Assembly: GCA_016490735.1 (NCBI GenBank)
Contig: JAEMWC010001001.1
Coordinates: forward strand, 128,501 to 192,500
Source of the DNA: Pachyseris speciosa
Lineage: Eukaryota > Cnidaria > Anthozoa > Scleractinia > Pachyseridae
Direction of reading: 5' to 3'
Length of the DNA stretch: 64,000 nucleotides
Shown here: positions 24,611-35,600 of the stretch, piece by piece
Position numbering within the stretch: position 1 is the first letter of the stretch
Layout of the letters: each line of letters starts with the position of its first letter
Translations under genes and position numbers: made by a program
The notes under the pieces: generated by a model
Told to the model about the DNA's origin: nothing
What the model saw: only the letters and a program-made list of their open reading frames with translations
Database searches by the model: none

Positions 24611-25174
24611 TCTCCATTTAACCTAAAGCGACATGTCTTTAAGTGTTTTTTATATCATAAAGTACTTAAATAGAAATTTTGACCTTGGAAAATGGGAAAA
24701 TGCCGTTCTACCTGAATACTGCTCATATATACTAATTATCGCTTAGAATGTTGAAATTAGCTGTTTCTCGACGAATACTACTCAAATATGCTCATTCCGC
24801 TTAGAATATTGAAATCAGCCGTTTCTCGACGAATACTACTCAATTCTTTCATTCATCATCCTGATGCCTAAAATATTGAAGTATTCTGGGAGAAAACGCT
24901 AATTTTAGATTTGGAAAATTTGACCTTGACCTTGGGAAAAATGCGCTGTTAAATTTTACGGCGCAAAATTTGAAAATGCGCTGCTGTGGAAAAATGCGCT
25001 AGGACCCCCAAGTACTGTTTTTCCGAGAAAGTTACACATGGTAATTTTCCGAGAAATTGAACCAACTGATTTCAAAAATGTGACCTTGACCTTGACCAAG
25101 CGGTGGAAAATGCGCTGATGTGGAAAATGCGCTGATGTGGAAAATGCGCTAGGACCCCCAAGTACTATACTACT
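24491..25174 (-). repeat. Element B right terminal inverted repeat (about 684 bp)
   Basis: Inverted copy of 5327-6004. It contains the first 40 codons of the polymerase gene, so the repeat reaches into coding sequence at both ends of the element. Confidence 0.95.
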
Positions 25175-25180
25175 GCATAT
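25175..25180. repeat. Target-site duplication of element B, right copy (GCATAT)
   Basis: Right partner of the 6-bp duplication at 5321-5326, within the interrupted coiled-coil gene of element A. Confidence 0.95.
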
Positions 25181-25888
25181 GATGAAACATCAGAATTATT
25201 AAAACCTTCTATTGATGTTCAGAAGAGTGTGAAAGAAAGTATCGACAAAAAACAGGATGAAGTCATTGAACAGTTGAAACAAAATCAACTGGCTTTAACA
25301 CAAGGACTCGATGATGTTATAGAAATGAATCGCAGAGTAATTACAATGGATTCGGAACTTCCTAAAGCCATTGAAGCACCAAAAGATGAGGATGGGAAAA
25401 CCACCATATTAGCGATCGATAACAATTTCAATAAAGATGACAGAATTATATTAAAAAATCACAAGCTTATGAAATCAAACGATTTGACTCAAGTCAATCC
25501 ACAAAACCTTCTTGAAGAAAAGAAAAAAGCTGGAGAAATCGCTAGAAGACTAGGAAGTAAAAAAGCACATATGAAAACATTAGAAGAAAAACATTCTTAT
25601 GATCGAGAGTTACAAACTTTGAAGAAATACAGAGAAACGATTACAGATGTACTGGCTTCTTTCAAATACACAACGGGGCAAGGAATGAAAATTGGAGCTG
25701 GTGTTGTTTATTATAATGACGCGGGAGACTTGCTTTCACGACTCCAACTGCTTGGAGGGTCTATTTATGCTGGGAATAATAGTACAGATGTCAGAGACGA
25801 ATTTGTGAAGATATTGCACGTATTAAAAAGATTGGGTATTGTTGATAATGAACAATTAAGTGGGATAATAATGAAATATCTACTCTAA
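25175..25888 (+). pseudogene. Coiled-coil virion-type protein (element A), 3' part after element B
   Basis: Resumes in frame directly after the duplicated GCATAT and runs to the stop at 25888, matching the B gene at 12844-13707, including the SIDVQKSVKES and LQLLGGSIYAGNNS segments. Apart from the insertion, this part shows no frameshift, so the gene was probably intact when B inserted. Confidence 0.85.
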
Positions 25889-25894
25889 TATTAT

Positions 25895-26676
25895 ATGACA
25901 GAAATGTCATTGCGATTTAACAGTAAAAACAGAGACAAAATAGGTGTCAGTTTTAGTCACGATTTCACAAAGAAATTCAATAGACCTCTCAAGTTATCAA
26001 ACGAAATGAAATATGAAATTGCAGTCAAAACTATCAACATGACTTACAGTTGGTACAATATCAGACAATCTTTTGGAAACAATAAAATTAAATACAGCCA
26101 TGACAAAGGTGCAAACTGGGAAACAATAACTTTTGTTGATGGGATGTATTCTTACGATGATATCAATAATTACATTCATGAGTATATGAGAAAAAATAAT
26201 CATTTAGTTGTTGATGACCCTGATGATGCTAAAAAAAGTGCGGTGTCAATATGTTTTTCGTTTTATCAACATATCGTATTTTGATTGAACTTGATGAAAA
26301 TTATCAAGTGGATCTGAGAAATCTCGAATTCAGAAAACTTATCGGTTTTGAGTCAAAAATAGTTATAGAAACAGAGTATGGAACAAATCTTCTTGATATT
26401 ACGAGAGGGGTAGATGAAATTTATATCAACTGTGATAAAGTCATAGACAGTATCGTTGACGGGAATAGCACAAGTACTATTGCTGTTATTCCAGTTAGCA
26501 ACCCTGTTAGATCTTTGCCTTTCACTTACAAACCTCGTTTTCTTTCATATAATCCAGTTTCAACCCATACAATCAGTTCAATACACTTTTATGTCACTGA
26601 TTCTTCTGGAAATCCAGTTCATCTGAATGGTATAGATTGGTATATTGAGATATTTTTGAGAGGGACGGAAATATAG
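25895..26676 (+). pseudogene. Minor capsid (penton-like) protein (element A), frameshifted
   Basis: Homologue of 13714-14499. The first frame runs 25895-26284 and the rest 26251-26676, with a single indel around 26240-26255 in a Lys/Asp-rich loop. The ends are well conserved with B (MTEMSLRFNSKNRDK start, HFYVTDSSG.PVHLNG near the end). Confidence 0.8.
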
Positions 26677-26697
26677 GAATATCTAATTATATAATAT

Positions 26698-26952
26698 ATG
26701 AAACGATTTGAGTATAATAAATTAAGTGAGAAAGAAGGTGAAGGTCTGACGGACATTATCAAAACAGCTGGAAAAAAAGCAGCTGAAAAAATAGCTTCAA
26801 CAATTGGCGATTATGCTGGCAAAAAAGCTGGTGATAACATAATTGAACTTTTGAGTAAAAGAGAAAAAACAAAAACTAAACCTTTAACACAAAATGAAGT
26901 GAATGAAAGACTCAGTGAGCTTCTCTCAGGTGGAAGACTAAGAAAAAAATAA
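26698..26952 (+). CDS. Small basic protein (element A), 84 aa
   Basis: Homologue of 14513-14749: MKRFE start, IIKTAGKKAAEK and YAGKKAGDNIIELL repeats. The C-terminus differs and lacks the GRP AT-hook core of B, ending in a short basic tail (GGRLRKK). Open throughout. Probable DNA-condensing core component by analogy with B. Confidence 0.6.
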   Translation: MKRFEYNKLSEKEGEGLTDIIKTAGKKAAEKIASTIGDYAGKKAGDNIIELLSKREKTKTKPLTQNEVNERLSELLSGGRLRKK

Positions 26953-26959
26953 TACTTTA

Positions 26960-26965
26960 TCTAAC
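26960..26965 (+). promoter_or_regulatory. TCTAAC start-proximal motif, element A major capsid gene
   Basis: TCTAAC, then 10 nt, then ATG at 26976; identical spacing to the B capsid gene although the intervening bases differ. Confidence 0.55.
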
Positions 26966-26975
26966 CTAATTGTAT

Positions 26976-28132
26976 ATGACAAACTATCGCAAATCAAAAT
27001 ATACCGAACGATATGAAGATGTAGTTTTCCATCTTGAAACTCCATTAATTTCTGTAGTCGCAAATAATGCTCATCAAAAAAAGGATGGGTACCGTTTTGT
27101 TGCTGATAATAGTGGCGAGACAACTCCTTTTGATTGGTTTAATGCACGTTTTAATGTTGATTTCATTGTAAAGAAGCTTGCAGATGGAGCTGATATAGCC
27201 GCTGATGATCATAATGGTATCGTTAATTCTTCTCTTGCCCTGATTAATAAAATAAGTGTGAAAATGAATGGAGTTGATGTTTACGAATGTACTAATGCAA
27301 ATATGGCGACGAATATTAAAACGTTGCTTGAATATTCACAAGGTTTTGCCTCGTCTCAAGGGACAAATGAATTTTTCTATCTTGACACAAACAGACGTTC
27401 TGAAGAAAGAGTAGGGAATGCCAATCAAAACAAAGGATTTTCAGCTCGAAAACTGTTGTTGAATGGTGCTGATGGAACTGTAAATGCAGAAATTCCATTG
27501 AATCGATATGGGTTTTTTAAAGCTTTGTGGAATGAAATTTTACCTAATTCAAAAATCGAGTTATATCTAACACTAGAAAGTGATGCAAATTTAATTTGGC
27601 AAGGTGCTGATAATTGTCGTGTAGTGCTCACCAAATTTCAGTTAATTGTCCCCCGTATTGTTTTTAATGCAGATGGAAAATCATTATACATGAGTAAATA
27701 TCTTGATACAAGAAAATGGACTTATATGAGAGAAATGGTCGAGAGGGGTAACTCAACGAGTCAACAGACAGCTAATTTCCGTATTTCTTCTGGATTAAAC
27801 AAACCGAGGCATGTATTTGTTTTCATAATAATAAGCCATCAACAGAACCATCGAGGGTATTCAGAGATGTTCTGAAGTATGTCCAAGGTATCAATGATTT
27901 CTCTGATTCCACTCTTCTAAATAGGGGAAATTTTGGCTCCATATTCCCTTTCATTTATTTTGATTTGACCAAACAAAAACAGGAGATAAAGGATGGAATG
28001 ACGAAATTAACTTTCAAATACTCTTTGAGTGCGGCAGCAAACGCAGACTATAGTGTATATGCATTGGTTCTCTGTGAACAGGATGTTGAGATGAGAAAGA
28101 CTGATGGAAAATTAATCCTGAGATCTATGTAA
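26976..28132 (+). pseudogene. Major capsid protein (element A) with internal deletion
   Basis: Matches the B capsid protein from MTNYRKSKY to the end. At about 27829-27835 the sequence jumps from the HVFVFII strand to the SHQQNHRG region, missing roughly 120 nt found in B and changing frame; the C-terminal part (to 28132) is read in another frame and ends like B (KTDGKLILRSM). The protein cannot be made complete. Confidence 0.85.
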
Positions 28133-28163
28133 ATAAATACAATTTAATCTAAATATATATTAT

Positions 28164-28988
28164 ATAACTACTTATCATCCTCATGGAGTGACACTTTCAC
28201 AGGGTCAGGAAGAAAAGCTTGAAAAAGCATTCAAATCAAATTCAGCTGTAACAATTAGATTATCAAATGATGAATTATCCGGTAATGATCAACTCATGTT
28301 AACTAAAAGACAAATCAATAAACTGATTAAAGCTAAAAATATGAATAAAGGATCAGACATCAATATATCAAAAACACAAATCAGAAAAGCTATAGTAAAA
28401 GGCGGCTCTCTCTGGACAAGTCTTTTTTCAAAAGCAGTCCCGGCTCTGGCAACAGGTGCTCTTTCAGCTCTTGGGAGTATGGGAATTAATAAACTATTTG
28501 GAAAGAAACAAAAAGGAGGCTTTCTACCTCAAAGTAAAACAAAAACACCTAAAATAGGTTTTATCATACCTAATGAAAAAATAAATTTATTAGTTACAGA
28601 TAAAAAACTGTTAACAACAAAACAGAAAAAAGATATTTTAAATGCTCTTCAAAGTGGCGCTGAACTACGTATCAATCCAACAAAAACACAAATAGGAAAA
28701 GGTCTTGGAACAATATTGGCGAGTTTGGGAATTCCCCTTGCCATTGAAGCAATTAAAAAATTAACTGGAAAGGGTTTACACGTTGAACACAGTCGTCCGA
28801 GACGATCATTGCCCGTGCACGTTCCAGATTCAATTGCTTTGAAAAAAGATGGAGGAAAACATGCTTTGATTCCATGGAGACCACCACCCGTCGTTGGAAC
28901 ATGGGAAAACCCAATTGGTTTTGGAATGAAAAAAAAAAAAAGATCATCCAAAGGAAAAGGTCTTCCAATCCTCGGGACAATACTCTAA
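28164..28988 (+). pseudogene. pX/pVI-like virion protein (element A), start codon lost
   Basis: The reading frame is complete, but the codon aligned with the B start ATG is ATA (28164-28166). The rest is one open frame: VTLSQGQEEKLEKAF and VTIRL module, KTQIRKAIVKGGSLW, ALATGALSALGSMG, INPTKTQIGKGLGTI, HVEHSRPRRS, and a C-terminal MKKKKRSSKGKG ... ILGTIL. It serves as the intact-frame reference for the disrupted B gene. The protease overlaps its 3' end in the -1 frame at an A13 run (28929-28941). Confidence 0.75.
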
Positions 28989-29470
28989 AATTCATAAACA
29001 AACCATTATTCAACTTTGATTTATTGGATTGGGTGAAACAGCTTAACATCAAACATTTCAGAGGAGTTTATTCTAGGGACAATTTACCGAAACGAATTAA
29101 AAACAACGAGTGTGGTATTGTTAATTTGGATTCACAAATAGGTCCTGGGACACATTGGGAATGTTATAGAAATTTTGAGAAAGATAAATATTGTGAGTAC
29201 TTTGACTCATTCGGTTTAATGATGCCAACAGAAGCTCAAAGATATATGACTACAAGTGGAAAACAACTGGAATATTCTGGAGATGAAATTCAGGAAAGAG
29301 ATAGTGTTCTTTGTGGATATTGGTGTTTGTACTATCTTCTCGAGAGACAAAAAGGTAGATCAATTCTAAATACAATACATAATTCCAAATTCAGTTCAAG
29401 AGATGCGAGTGACAATTACAGATTCATCATAGACTACTTTGAAATATCTAATTCACTTATATATGTCTAA
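28940..29470 (+). CDS. Adenain-like cysteine protease (element A)
   Basis: Open in the -1 frame relative to the pX-like C-terminus. Motifs GPGTHWECY (His), EYFDSFG and SVLCGYWCLYYLLE (Cys) are intact. An in-frame ATG exists at 28874 inside the overlap, but the corresponding position in B is followed by a stop, so it is not a conserved start. The A13 run at 28929-28941 is the candidate shift site. The protease ORF itself is intact, although its element is dead. It would process virion precursors. Confidence 0.78.
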   Translation, partial: KIIQRKRSSNPRDNTLKFINKPLFNFDLLDWVKQLNIKHFRGVYSRDNLPKRIKNNECGIVNLDSQIGPGTHWECYRNFEKDKYCEYFDSFGLMMPTEAQRYMTTSGKQLEYSGDEIQERDSVLCGYWCLYYLLERQKGRSILNTIHNSKFSSRDASDNYRFIIDYFEISNSLIYV

Positions 29471-29731
29471 ACTTTTTAAAATCAGTGTAAACCTATCTGA
29501 AGGACAACGATTAAAAATTCACAATTTTCTTAAACAAGGGGAAATCGTACTATAAAAGTAAGGCTTTCTAAATATAATTTAAACGGAAATGACATACTTC
29601 ATGTTTTATACGGAACAAAATTAAAACTTGAATGTGAAAGAAAAAAAGGAATTAATGGATTAGATATTCGTATTTTTCCATTACACGACATTGAAATAAA
29701 GCATAATGACGATGTATATCTAGCATATTAA
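29463..29731 (+). pseudogene. Stand-alone paralogue of the pX-like N-terminal module (element A), frameshifted
   Basis: Starts MSKLFKISVNLSEGQRLKI at 29463, stops early at 29555, and continues in another frame with VRLSKYNLNGND and LKLECERKKG to 29731. It shows the same LS..Q..K......V.(L/I)RL...L.G.D pattern as the pX-like N-terminus, so it is a duplicated single-domain gene. The start overlaps the protease end by 8 bp. Confidence 0.5.
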
Positions 29732-29737
29732 TCTAAC
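29732..29737 (+). promoter_or_regulatory. TCTAAC start-proximal motif, element A zinc-ribbon gene
   Basis: TCTAAC followed by 10 nt and the ATG at 29748. Confidence 0.45.
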
Positions 29738-29747
29738 TCATTAGCAT

Positions 29748-29909
29748 ATGGTAAAAACATGGTGTGTGACACAAAAGAAATACACGGAGAATATCCCTGG
29801 ATCTGAAAAAATAGTTAAAACAAAAAATGGTCGTTTGATGGAAAAATCAATTTGTTCAGAATGTAAAAAAATTAAAACCAAATTCATAAAATCTAAATCT
29901 TTAAACTAA
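29748..29909 (+). CDS. Small zinc-ribbon protein (DUF5679-like), element A, 53 aa
   Basis: Homologue of 17948-18103: WCVTQKK, IPGSEK, KTKNGR, CSECKK and KTKF. The last codons TCT TTA AAC TAA contain the slippery heptamer TTTAAAC in -1 phase, followed by the same structured block as in element B. The heptamer differs from B (GGGAAAC), but both are canonical -1 sites. Confidence 0.65.
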   Translation: MVKTWCVTQKKYTENIPGSEKIVKTKNGRLMEKSICSECKKIKTKFIKSKSLN

Positions 29910-29946
29910 CTAGCCCGTCTGAAGGGGCGGGCATACTAGATTCAGC
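29900..29946 (+). promoter_or_regulatory. Candidate programmed -1 frameshift signal, zinc-ribbon to PLA2 (element A)
   Basis: TTTAAAC (29900-29906), 6-nt spacer, GCCCG/CGGGC stem (29913-29917 with 29928-29932), and potential loop pairing CTGAA with TTCAG (29941-29945). The block 29911-29946 is identical to 18105-18140 of element B. Confidence 0.65.
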
Positions 29947-29953
29947 CGCAGAT

Positions 29954-31795
29954 ATGGCACTTACAGGGTTTCTTCAGCATGGAGTTCCTTTCTTAGCAAA
30001 GAAGGGTGCAGAAATGGGGAGATATTATACTTTAGAATTAATGAGAGACCCAAAATTCCAGCGACGTGAGATTAATTATAGTATAAAAAAGGCAACACCC
30101 GTTTTACAAAAAGTTGGCATAGAGGCTTTAAATCAACTCTCAACCAAAGTGCGCCCTAATATTCGTTATAAAACAGAGATAGACCCGATTTAGACAAAGT
30201 GGGTCGCGGCATTCAGTTCCTTTTTCCGTTTGTCGATTACAAAAAATTATGGATGTTGTTTCAAACCCTAATCTTTTCAAAGGGCTGAAGTTTCAGCTGA
30301 AGAGGGGCGAAAAATGGTTGCCGATTACAAACGCCAGTATGCTGAGTATAAAAAGAAAGGTGGAACACGGAGTTACGGTTCTTGGATAAATTGGAAAGGC
30401 TATGGTGCTGGAATATTAGGCGATATTATGTATGCTAAACCAGAGGATTTAAATAATGGGCCTCTCAAATTCACTCTCTTATTGGAAGCGGTTTTGATAT
30501 TCATAAAGCTATTGGAAATTACCAAAGCCGAAATCAGGTTGGACGCCTGGAAATTACAAGTATATGGGACCATATAATCCAATCGATCGACAGTTGGAGT
30601 ATGATAAAAACACAGGTGAGGTTACAAAATGGAATGTTAAACCTTACAATAAAGTTGATGAAATGGCAGCATATCACGATATATGTTATGATATGGGAAA
30701 AAATAAAGGAGACTGTGACAGAAAAATGGTCAAATCTCTCGACCAAATACCATATGGTGAAATGCCTAAATGGGGTCAAACAGCTAGATTCTTAATCAAC
30801 ACAAAACAGAAATTAGGTCTCGGTGTTCCAAAAAAACGGAAAAAACCGTCGAGTGAAGAAAACTGGCAAGAAAAATTAGCAGATGAATTACATACACCTA
30901 TAAAACGCAACTTTACTCGACGGCGTGTGATTGTAAATAAAATTGATGAAATATGGGCTGCTGATCTTGTTGAAATGCAAAAATTCAGCAAATGGAATAA
31001 AGGTTATAAATATCTTTTAATGGTAATTGATGTTTTCAGTAAATATGGTTGGATTGTTCCTCTGAATGATAAAAAGGGTGAAACTGTAACTGAAGCATTT
31101 CAAACAATATTCAAGGAAGGCAGAAGCCCACAATATCTATGGGTTGATAAAGGTAAAGAGTTCTATAACAAACACTTAAAGGACTTGCTAGAGAAAAATG
31201 AAATACATATGTACTCCACTGAGAATGAAGAAAAGTCTTCAGTGGTTGAAAGATGGAATAGAACAATGAAGTCCAAAATGTGGAAGCAGTTCACAATTCA
31301 AGGCAAAACAATGTATCTCGATATGCTACCAAAATTAGTGAAAGAATATAATAACACAAAACATTCAAGCACAAAGATGACACCCACAGAGGCTTCAAAG
31401 AAAAAGAATGAAGGAATAGTGTATTTTAATTTATACGGTGAAATGGAAACATTGCAACATAAACCAAAATTTAAAGTAGGTGATAAGATTCGAATATCCA
31501 AGTTTAAACGGAATGTGTTCGACAAGGGTTATACACCAAATTGGACAGAAGAATTATTCATAATAGATAAGATCCAATACACTAATCCAATCACATACAA
31601 AATAAAGGATCTCAGAGGTGAAGATATTGAAGGGAGTTTTTATGAACCTGAATTATTAAAAGCCAAACAGATGTTTTCCGCATTGATAAAGTCATTCGGA
31701 GGAATTACAAGAAGAAACAAGCTTTCGTGAAGTGGAAGGGATATAGTGATGACTTTAACAGTTGGATACCATTTAGGGATTTAAAGGACAAGTGA
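29954..31795 (+). pseudogene. PLA2 protein and integrase (element A), broken and partly fused
   Basis: The PLA2 N-terminus is open 29954-30193, then interrupted by stops across a ~350-bp stretch longer than in B. From 30564 one frame carries the PLA2 core (MGPYNPID, HDICYDMG) straight into integrase, because the A-run at the junction has seven A instead of six, placing the two genes in one frame. Integrase motifs AADLVEM, LWVDKGKEF and SSVVERWNRT are present; a 1-nt loss near 31672 shifts the chromodomain (readable in another frame to 31795). Useful as a natural comparison with the frameshift junction of B. Confidence 0.85.
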
Positions 31796-31828
31796 AATAA
31801 TTATCTAACATATTATTTATCATATGTG

Positions 31829-32600
31829 TATGCAAAAATATTGCTATAATATAATAAAGAATTAGATGTATCAATAGATTGTTATCTTGATAATAAAAAT
31901 GATATATGGTTCAGAGGTAGAGACATTACTACTATTCAAAATAAAAAATCCACAAAAAGCGATCAAAGATCATGTTGCATCTGATGATAAAATCTTGAGA
32001 GACCATAAAATAATCATAAATTCACGATATCGTGCTGAGGTTATTGAAAAAACTTTCAAATGCTTTTTTATAAACGAATTAGGATTTTATTCACTTTTAT
32101 TTTCATCTAAAAAACAAGAAGCTGAAAAATTTAAACATTGGGTTACATCAAAAGTATTACCATCGATGAGAAAACAAATATATTACAAGCAGTTCAACGA
32201 CAGAAATAATAATATGCTATTGATTGAAAATGAAAATGATTTGCACTACAAGATTGTATCATTTATCAGAAAACAAATATAAAAATGCTTTAATGATTGC
32301 TGGTCTTGGTGAAAATCAAATAAGCTCGAATATGAGAATCAAAAGTTATAACAAAGGATACATGGCTGGACAATGTGATTTGATGTTAATGAATCCAAAT
32401 AAAATACAATGCTTTATGTCTTGAATTTAAAAGTCCAACAGGTGTGTACCAAGTGTCGGATAAACAAACAAATATGAAACAGCTGTATGAAAAAAAACAA
32501 TTGCAAATACATTATGAGTAATTGTTTTGAAGATTTAATTTATGAAATAACCAAACACATGGAAGAAAGTAAATCGTATTTATCACGTAGGGGAAAATAA
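31829..32600 (+). pseudogene. BRO-N / nuclease-like protein (element A), multiple frameshifts
   Basis: Homologue of 19817-20647. Fragments at 31887-32282 and 32224-32424 and further 3' show IWFRGRD, FINELGFYSL, GQCDLMLMNP and SPTGVYQVSDKQ, but stops and frameshifts break it from the first 20 codons on. It lacks the two palindromic inserts of B. TCTAAC lies 19 nt before the ATG. Confidence 0.8.
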
Positions 32601-32601
32601 T

Positions 32602-35600
32602 CTAACCTATATATAAGAAGAGGTTAGTGTTCTCATACACTATTTTGCTCCCAGTAGCCAAAAATATTTTATTGTTGCTGGCTATTATAATGCCATAAGC
32701 CAAACTATCTATGCCATTTTTTAGAATATATCTTTTGTCGTCGAAACAGGACAATGACACTTTATTGATTTCATAACTCCCCAACTCATGATTTTGACTC
32801 CTTATGGTTTTCATTCTATGATACAACTGTTTATTCTCAAATAAGACATTCTTGTAATCCTCGTGTTTGATATCGTTTTTAATAACAATCTTCTTGATGC
32901 CTTTTGCAGTTTTCCCACCACCTTTTTGATTATCTTTTATATAACTGTACATTTTTGATCTCAAACCGATGAATTCAGTTATTGGAATTCCGCGGCAGCT
33001 TCATCCTTGAATTTACCAATAACCTTTTTATTGATTTTATTAAAGAATTGACTGTCTTCAGGATAGTCACTGTTATCAAATTTATCTTTATCATTCCAAA
33101 AATCTTGATACACATCATCAGCTTCGATTTCATAAGTTAAGCTATCTGTGTCTGTGAATAATAACTTAGCTTTGTCATTATATTTTCGTTTAATGTAGTT
33201 GTAGTGAAAATCATACATCAAAGTTTTTGAGAGGTCTAGAATACACATTCCTACATATGCCGGCCTGTTGAGGAAAAGTGTTTCTTTTATTTTATGCACC
33301 GCCACAAGATTTTCATTGAATATCTTACTGCTGACAAATGTTGGTTTAGCCGCCATTTTTAATAGTTTTTTCTCGTCGGTGACTAGTTTCACATGTACTC
33401 GCTTTCTGATATTTTCCATCGTTTTTCCGAATACACTGTTGTTCATGAGTTTGAAGAAATCTTTTTCAAAAGCATTTTTAGCACCAGTTCTTTTTACTGT
33501 ATTGAAATCAATATATTGTTTCAACCAAGGAGACTGATTGAATTCAAGTACTCTATGAACTTTTGTAACTTTCAATCCAAGATCTGTATATAGTTGTAGG
33601 TTTCTGTAATGAAGTACATACTTCTCCTTATTTTTCAAAGTTGGGATGAGCTTATGAACTAAGCCAGTTGCTATATTATATTTATTTGCAATATTTTTGC
33701 AATATTCTGATAGCATGCTTTCAGATACTTTAATCTTTTCTGGTCCAAGTGGGTAATCATTGTGTAAATCATGCAACTTCTTCGGGTACTCTAATTAAAC
33801 CTTTTTTACTGTCTTCTTTGTATTTAGCCAGGTCTAACTCATTAATCTGTTTTTTCTGTCATCCATCTAAAGCCTCCTGTTGGTAAATACTGACTCATTG
33901 CCCAACCATACAAATTATTAGCATCAAGATACATGATGTACTTTGAGGGCGCCTTCTTATCATACTTTTCATGTACTTATTATTTGCTTTTCCATATCGA
34001 TTGGTAATATAACTGATTCCACCACGCATACCTTTTTCGATGAATTGAAACATATTAATATCAACCATAAGCTCTAGTTTAATGTTAGTCATTTTTAACA
34101 TAGCATCCCAGGATAACCCAGGGCTAGTGAAATAGTGACATGGGTCTAACTTATAAAATTCTAAGCATGTTTTTCGGAAGTTTTCAAATACATCAGCTAA
34201 GAGAAGAATGTCAGATTTTAGATACAAATCATGATATTCACCCATATTTTTAAGAGAGAATGTATCCCACACATTTTGAGCATGTTTATAATCTTCATCT
34301 GTAATATGCTTATTGTTCATAATACTGAAGAAGTCCTTTTTTGTTGGCAGTTTTTCATCAAACTTGTCAAATGAATCCATGTAGTCATATGGGTAGACTC
34401 CCTTTTGAGACATCAAATCAAGCTTCTTACCTTTGAATTTTTGAGAGGTATATTTTAATGATTTTTTTGGTAGATTACTTACTACTTTTTCCAAACTAGA
34501 GCTCATAAATTGGAAACTATCAATGAAGGTTAGATGATTACCAAGCATGAAAGCCATATATTTTTCCATGTTATTGGGGATCGCATTGATATTCATTTGA
34601 CACTTTTCACCTTTTTTATTTGTATATGTGTGCTTTTTAAGTATTTCACCTATCTCTTTCATTATGAAATGTGAGTCATAACCTCTAAGATTATGAAATA
34701 TTACTGGAATTTTATCAGTTATTTGAAAGTTTAGATTACAATCTTGGTGAGCTGATCCTCTGTATTTTCCAGTTACATGACAGTGATCTCTGACTCTAAC
34801 ATCAGTTTTTTTTTGTATTCTTTTTCACATATATGACATCTGTCAGCTTTTTGGAATTCTTCTTCATTTTCCTCCGTCATTCTTAATGGTTTGTTAAACT
34901 CATTTTTTATAACATATTTGCAATATTCAACTTCATATAACATGGCTTCCATAAAATTATACACAGCTTTCTCACCTCTATATGTTTTCAGTGATTTGGT
35001 GTATTTATCATCATAACAACAAACAACCTTGTATCCATAACCACAGTGTGTATGTTTTTGATAAGCTTCAGTGTATGATTTATCATTATTGGGTTGGCAT
35101 CCAGACACCTTTTCTGTGATAGCTTCAAAATCAGCATATATGACGAATGGTAGTGGTAGTTGTTTGTGAAAATTATTGAATTTCAATATGTTGTCATCTT
35201 TAGTCGGCATTTTAATTGCCTGAGTTCCATTTATTTGGATACAGTTTTCTTTATGATCTGTTAAAACCCTTTCAGAGCTAAAACACTGCAAACAATGCAT
35301 AAAAAAGTGTTTTCTTTCCTTGTGCTTCGTTTTATTATACATAAACTTATTAAAATCTTTCATTAATACATAGTGTTTGTTTTCATTTTCTGTAATCAAT
35401 AGAAGATTTAAACAGTCTTTATTATCCTCTTCTGATATATAAATTGGATATAATTGTTTGTTTTCATAACCAAATACATTGATGTTAATCATATTTTGCT
35501 TTTCTATTTTATTGTATTGTTTGACAGCAACTGGAAATTCAATTCCTGAATAATCTAACTTATTAATATATTGTCTGTCAGATTTTTTTATTCTCTGTGG

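Larger units (their letters stand above)
5327..25174. mobile_element. Element B: nearly intact Maverick/Polinton (adintovirus-type) element, 19.85 kb, nested in A
   Basis: Bounded by inverted repeats of about 0.68 kb that start AGTAGTATAGTACTTGGGG and by a 6-bp direct repeat GCATAT, the duplication size known for Mavericks/Polintons. It interrupts the coiled-coil gene of element A. It carries the whole core set: protein-primed PolB, DDE integrase with chromodomain, packaging ATPase, double-jelly-roll-type major capsid protein, minor capsid protein and adenain-like protease, plus PLA2, fibres and accessory genes. Only the pX-like gene shows a 1-nt disruption. Open frames and near-identical TIRs suggest recent insertion or gene conversion. 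Whether it is an active virus, a transposon or both cannot be told from sequence. Confidence 0.95.

Noticed and set aside
30564..31730. Natural in-frame PLA2-integrase fusion protein in element A as the ancestral form
   Set aside because: The fusion depends on one extra A in a homopolymer and the same copy has many other frameshifts, so it is more likely decay than an ancestral arrangement.
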